From NCBI GenBank assembly GCA_022573285.1, contig JACZUF010000005.1, positions 53,656 through 117,655 of the forward strand: a stretch of 64,000 bases of DNA, read 5' to 3'. Positions 60,181 to 64,000 of this stretch are shown piece by piece. The translations under genes and the position numbers were made by a program. Position 1 is the stretch's first letter. Each line of letters starts with the position of its first letter. Source of the stretch: Chloroflexota bacterium (GTDB taxonomy: Bacteria; Chloroflexota; Dehalococcoidia; Lucifugimonadales; UBA3495). Under the pieces are notes generated by a model. That model was not told the DNA's origin, did not search any database, and worked only from the letters and a program-made list of their open reading frames with translations.

Positions 60181-61110
60181 ATGAGTATCGCCATCGGTTA
60201 CATGCCGGGAGCATATGGGGAGGGGGGAGAAGACCACAACTATCTCCGGAAGTTGGTGGAGGTCGGTGATAAACACGGCTACGACTCCCTCTGGCTCAGC
60301 GACCGCATCGTGGGCGAAAAGTTCAGCCTGGAACCGATGATGGCCTGCGCCATGGTTACGGCCTACTCGGACCGTCTTAAGGTCGGCACCAGCGTGTTGG
60401 CCATGCCTCTCCGCAACCCGGTGGTGTTGGCCAAGCAGATCGCCACCCTGGACTACCTGTCCCAGGGACGGTTCTTCCCTGCGGTTGGGTTGGGCCAGGA
60501 GGAGCCGGAGGAGTACGAGGCCTGCGGCGTCACCAAGGACCGGCGCGGACCCCGGACTGATGAGGCGATCCAATTGATGCGCCGCCTGTGGGAAGAGGAT
60601 GACGTCACCCACGAGGGCGAGTTCTTCAGTTGCCACAACGTGACGGTGACGCCCAAGCCCTACCTGCAGCCCTCGACCCCAGTCTGGATCGGAGGGCGGT
60701 CCGCCGCCGCCGCCCGGCGCGTCGGGCGGGTGGGCGACGGTTGGCTGGTTTCCAGCGCCACGCCCGAAGAAGTGAAAGAGGGTTGCAGCATTCTTTTTGA
60801 AACGGCCAACGAATGCCACCGGGAGATCGAAGACGACCACATCGGGATTTTGATGGGTTACTACGTCTCCGACAACGTGGCGGAGGCGACCGAGAAAGCC
60901 AGCCGGTTCGTTACCCGTCAGCGCCCCGACGCCCATTTCACCGAGTTCACCGCCGTGGGCCCCGTGGAGAAGGTGGCGGAATACGTCCAGAGCTACATCG
61001 ATGCCGGCGGCTCCAAGTTCGTGATGCGGCCCATGTGCTCTGCGGAAGAGACCATGGATCAGCTAGAGATCTTGGGTGAAGAACTGCTGCCCCAGTTCCA
61101 CAAGAAGTAA
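60181..61110 (+). CDS. LLM-class flavin-dependent monooxygenase (4 of 4)
   Basis: About 309 residues. HGYDSLWLSDRIVGEK, LKVGTSVLAMPLRNPVVLAKQIATLDYLSQGRFFPAVGLGQEEPEEYEACG and TPVWIGGRSAAAARRVGRVGDGWL are the family marks. Closest to the paralogues at 21841 and 51495 in layout. ATG 60181 follows a GAGAGAGATGAG purine run. A likely single-gene unit. Confidence 0.92.
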   Translation: MSIAIGYMPGAYGEGGEDHNYLRKLVEVGDKHGYDSLWLSDRIVGEKFSLEPMMACAMVTAYSDRLKVGTSVLAMPLRNPVVLAKQIATLDYLSQGRFFPAVGLGQEEPEEYEACGVTKDRRGPRTDEAIQLMRRLWEEDDVTHEGEFFSCHNVTVTPKPYLQPSTPVWIGGRSAAAARRVGRVGDGWLVSSATPEEVKEGCSILFETANECHREIEDDHIGILMGYYVSDNVAEATEKASRFVTRQRPDAHFTEFTAVGPVEKVAEYVQSYIDAGGSKFVMRPMCSAEETMDQLEILGEELLPQFHKK

Positions 61111-61322
61111 ATAAATCTAGCGGGTCGCTGGCGGCCCATGTCGCCAACCAAAGCCGAGGAAATCCGCTGCTGACCGTTCTCCCCACCTTTTTGCTGGCCT
61201 TGCCCAGACCCTTGTTGCTGCCGGGTTCCTGTTTCAAACGTGGGTCTGCGAGAGGGCACAGCTTGCCGCTTCAAGCAGATTAAAGGCGGGGCGCCGGGCA
61301 TAACCGGACTTGAGAAAATACC

Positions 61323-62846
61323 TTAGCGCCGGGCGGCGGAGCGCCCTCGCGGCTTGCCGGGCCTTGCCGGGCGTGGATGGAAAGATGGGGCGCCCTGTTT
61401 TGGGGACCTGCTCCGTCCGTTGGATGAATTGGGCGTGGAACTTCTTCCCAAAATTTGGCCCGGCCGTCTCCCATCTGACGAGTCGCTTCGAGACGTTTTA
61501 CCCAAAAGTTGCTCCGAGCGTCTCCCGTGGGACGAGTTGGCTCCGGCGGTCCTGCCTGCTGGTTGCCCCGAGCGTCTTCCGTTATTGGAAGCCCCGTTTC
61601 CCCGCGGCCTGTCCTGGCTATTATTAGGCCTATTGGCGGGCCTGCTCCGGCCGCCATTGCCCGGCCCGGGAGCGCGGCGAAGTCCAAGCCGTTCTTCGCG
61701 GAACTGTTCCTCTGGTGTGAAATCTCCGTAGTCGAAGCCGGGCAGACGCCGCCGCTCGATCCGCGCGCCCAGCTCTTTCTCGACCTCACGAATCATTGCG
61801 CCGTCCTCGGCGCCGGCAAGGGTGAAGGCCTCGCCGGTCTGCTCGGCCCTGCCGGTGCGTCCGATCCGGTGGAGGTAGGTGTCGGCGGTGTTTGGGAAGT
61901 CGAAATTGATCACGTGGGAGATCTCCGGGACATCGATGCCATGGGCGGCGATGTCGGTGGCCACCATGATGTCGAATTTGCCGGCGCGGAAGCCGTCCAT
62001 GGCCCGTTGCCGGGCATTTTGAGACATGTTTCCCTGGAGCGCGGCCACCCGGAACGACCTCTTAGCCAGGTCCAAAGCCAGGGTGCGGGCCCGGTGCTTG
62101 GTGCGGGTGAAGACGAGGGCCCGGCCCGTGGGAGTCTGCTCCAACAGGGCAAACAGGAGATTCTTCTTGAGTTTGTCCGGGACCGGGTACAGGGCGTGGG
62201 ACACGGTCTTGGCCGGGGCTATGGCCCCGATCTGGACCAACACCGGGTCCTTCAGTATCTTCACCGCCAAAGACCGGATCTCGTTGGGCATGGTGGCCGA
62301 GAAGAAAAGGGTTTGGCGCTTGGCCGGGATGTGGTCCAAGATGCGGCGCACGTCGGGCAAGAACCCCATGTCGCACATGGTGTCGGCTTCGTCCAAGACC
62401 AACACCTCGACGCCGGTGAGGTCAATGTCCTTTTGGCTGACGTGGTCCAGCAACCGGCCGGGACAGGCGACCACCACCTGGGCCCCACGCCGCAATGCGG
62501 CCAGTTGGGGGCCCTTGGCGACGCCGCCGTAAACCGCGACACTCTTTATCTGGAGGTGTTGTCCCAGTTCGATGAAGGCTTGATGGATCTGCTCGGCCAG
62601 TTCGCGGGTCGGTGCGATGACCAGGCATCGGACGCCGCGTTTGGGAGGCGTGGTGGCCAGGCGATGGAGGATGGGGAGAGCGAATGCGGCGGTCTTGCCG
62701 GTGCCGGTCATGGCCAGTCCCAGGACGTCCCGGCCTTCTAGGGCAACTGGGATAGCCTGTTGCTGGATCGGGGTGGGCTTGGTGTATCCGACCGATTTGA
62801 CGCCGGCCAAGACCTGAGGATGAAGGGAGAAATCTTGAAAACTCAC
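61323..62846 (-). CDS. rhlE: DEAD-box RNA helicase, RhlE type
   Basis: 507 residues. Q-motif KPTPIQQQAIP, Walker A AMTGTGKTAA, PTRELAEQ, VLVLDEADTMCDMG, FFSATMP, and the C-terminal RecA domain with HGIDVPEISHVINFD and HRIGRTGR. The last about 120 residues are a basic tail of repeats of about 20 residues of the form NSSxGRRxxQxLGKTS, which would bind RNA non-specifically. Single gene; unwinds RNA in ribosome assembly or cold adaptation. Confidence 0.94.
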   Translation of the reverse strand: MSFQDFSLHPQVLAGVKSVGYTKPTPIQQQAIPVALEGRDVLGLAMTGTGKTAAFALPILHRLATTPPKRGVRCLVIAPTRELAEQIHQAFIELGQHLQIKSVAVYGGVAKGPQLAALRRGAQVVVACPGRLLDHVSQKDIDLTGVEVLVLDEADTMCDMGFLPDVRRILDHIPAKRQTLFFSATMPNEIRSLAVKILKDPVLVQIGAIAPAKTVSHALYPVPDKLKKNLLFALLEQTPTGRALVFTRTKHRARTLALDLAKRSFRVAALQGNMSQNARQRAMDGFRAGKFDIMVATDIAAHGIDVPEISHVINFDFPNTADTYLHRIGRTGRAEQTGEAFTLAGAEDGAMIREVEKELGARIERRRLPGFDYGDFTPEEQFREERLGLRRAPGPGNGGRSRPANRPNNSQDRPRGNGASNNGRRSGQPAGRTAGANSSHGRRSEQLLGKTSRSDSSDGRRPGQILGRSSTPNSSNGRSRSPKQGAPSFHPRPARPGKPRGRSAARR

Positions 62847-63111
62847 TGAGAGGGTCTACTCCTTGACTGCTTTACCGAGCCAAGTCACACTCTCAGGCCC
62901 ATGGTCACGGTCAATCTAGTTTCGCGGCATTGCCGCGCGTAATGTTCTGATGGTTGCCTGGTCCAGTATAACAGCTAGTCCGGCATTCGGGCATGCCCTG
63001 CGGGTCCACGAACGGCCTTGTTTTGGAAATTGCCCCGGCACGGTGCACCCCATGGGTCCGTTTGAGTGTTAATATCATTCCCGGCAACACCACTCCGGCG
63101 GAGGCAAATCA

Positions 63112-64000
63112 TTGGCTTATTACATGTACGTTTCCATCCAAGAAGAAGACCGAATCGCCATCTTCACCATGACCCCGAAGACCGGCAAGTTGAAGCATCA
63201 AGGCGACGCGGAACTCAAGGGTCGTCCCGCTCCCATGGCGGTGGACCCGGACCGGAAATTTCTTTTCGCCGGCCGCCGCAAGGCCGACGATTACGGAATG
63301 TCCAGTTTCGAGATTGACCGCAAGAACGGCGGACTTTCGCCCATCGGGTCGATCCCCCTCAAGGGAGACCCGGTCCACATCTCCACCGACAAGACCGGCA
63401 AGTTCCTATTGTCGGCCTACTACTACCAGAAGACCGCCGCGGTCCACAGCATCGGCGAAGACGGCGCGCTGGCCGACCCGCCGGTGGTCTGGCGGGAGAC
63501 CGGCATCGGGGCCCACTACATCCAGACCGACCCCGCCAACCGGTTCGCCTACGTCCCCCATATTGCGGAGGGAGCGATGACCGGCGCCAATGCAATCTAC
63601 CAATTCCGGTTCGACGCCGAAACGGGGAATCTCACGCCCCTCTCTCCGACCCGGACCAATCCCAGAGAGCCGGAGGGCCCCCGCCACATCTGTTTCCACC
63701 CTGGCAAGGACATCGTATATTCGTCCAATGAACAGGGCAACAGCGTAACCGTCTACTCATTCGACTCGGACAAGGGCAGCCTGCACCCCATCCAGACCGT
63801 GCCGACACTGCCCAAGGGGTACGAGGGCAAGAACTCTTGCTCCCAAATCCAGGTCACGCCGGACGGAAAGTTCCTGTACGCGCCCAACCGGGGACACAAC
63901 AGCATCGCGTGCTTCAGGGTGAACCCGGACAACGGCTACCTCTCTCCCATCGGCCAGGCGCCCACCGAGGCGGTCCCTCGGGCCTTCAGCATCGACCCAC
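63112..64000 (+). CDS. Lactonase-type seven-bladed propeller (truncated at right edge)
   Basis: 296 residues are visible from TTG 63112 (GGCGGAGG 7 nt upstream) to the window end; ATG 63124 is a second choice. The repeated pattern MAVDPDRKFLFAG, ISTDKTGKFLLSA, HICFHPGKDIVYSSNEQGNSVTVY, QVTPDGKFLYAPNRGHNSIACFRV is that of the 6-phosphogluconolactonase (Pgl)/lactonase family. It could open 6-phosphogluconolactone or another lactone. No pentose-phosphate gene is seen here. The last blades are outside the window. Confidence 0.88.
   Translation, partial: MAYYMYVSIQEEDRIAIFTMTPKTGKLKHQGDAELKGRPAPMAVDPDRKFLFAGRRKADDYGMSSFEIDRKNGGLSPIGSIPLKGDPVHISTDKTGKFLLSAYYYQKTAAVHSIGEDGALADPPVVWRETGIGAHYIQTDPANRFAYVPHIAEGAMTGANAIYQFRFDAETGNLTPLSPTRTNPREPEGPRHICFHPGKDIVYSSNEQGNSVTVYSFDSDKGSLHPIQTVPTLPKGYEGKNSCSQIQVTPDGKFLYAPNRGHNSIACFRVNPDNGYLSPIGQAPTEAVPRAFSIDP

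Overview
The window looks like a chromosomal segment of a high-GC Chloroflexota bacterium, most likely of the SAR202/Dehalococcoidia type. This placement is inferred from gene content, not from a marker tree. The supporting signs are four luciferase-like flavin monooxygenase paralogues in 64 kb, many crotonase, acyl-CoA dehydrogenase and thiolase/DUF35 genes, lipoproteins with long Pro-Thr linkers, FG-GAP and VVKEV-type lipoprotein spacers, and abundant TTG/GTG starts behind strong AGGAGG sites.

Layout. 1-5.8 kb: the end of an HGPD-repeat protein, a class III aminotransferase, a flavin monooxygenase, a two-component pair and a small lipoprotein. 5.9-9.5 kb: an intact tRNA-Asp gene followed by a 3.5-kb AT-richer island. 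The island ends in an exact 46-bp copy of the tRNA 3' half. It carries a membrane protein, an Apea/HEPN-like putative RNase and a second membrane protein, but no integrase. 9.6-23 kb: a ThDP enzyme, type II glutamine synthetase, an aspartate-dehydrogenase-like protein, an MBL hydrolase, a crotonase, small envelope proteins, a two-component system beside a broken efflux-adaptor gene, an orphan regulator, a flavin monooxygenase and a P450 fragment. 23.5-28 kb: a complete sugar-type ABC importer (binding protein, ATPase, two permeases). 28-31.6 kb: asparaginase-like and dihydropyrimidinase-like hydrolases. 31.7-37.2 kb: a mutasome-like locus (DnaE2, a DUF6504-like protein, and an ImuB-like Y-family protein without its acidic catalytic residues) behind a candidate LexA-type operator, with a GIY-YIG gene and its flanking repeats lying inside the locus. 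37.4-42.3 kb: FG-GAP lipoprotein, thioesterase, Ada and a membrane peptidase. 42.4-49.4 kb: two thiolase-like proteins lacking the nucleophilic cysteine with two DUF35 partners, DinB, a cyclophilin lipoprotein, enoyl-CoA hydratase and acyl-CoA dehydrogenase. 49.4-51.3 kb: HIT and YqeK proteins, then two tandem paralogous small genes each interrupted by TGA at codon 30, which are candidate selenoproteins. 51.5-64 kb: two more flavin monooxygenases, a crotonase, a Cys4-HTH protein behind a perfect AGAAC-N4-GTTCT operator, a second GIY-YIG gene in repeats, acyl-CoA dehydrogenase, RsmG, a secreted trypsin-like protease, an epimerase, an RhlE-type helicase and a truncated lactonase.

The most interesting items are the tandem TGA-containing genes, the integrase-less tRNA-Asp island with its HEPN cassette, the shared SOS-like operator linking the mutasome to the Cys4-HTH gene, the cysteine-less thiolase/DUF35 pairs, and the two repeat-embedded GIY-YIG genes. 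Functional names come from motif recognition by eye; no database search was possible.
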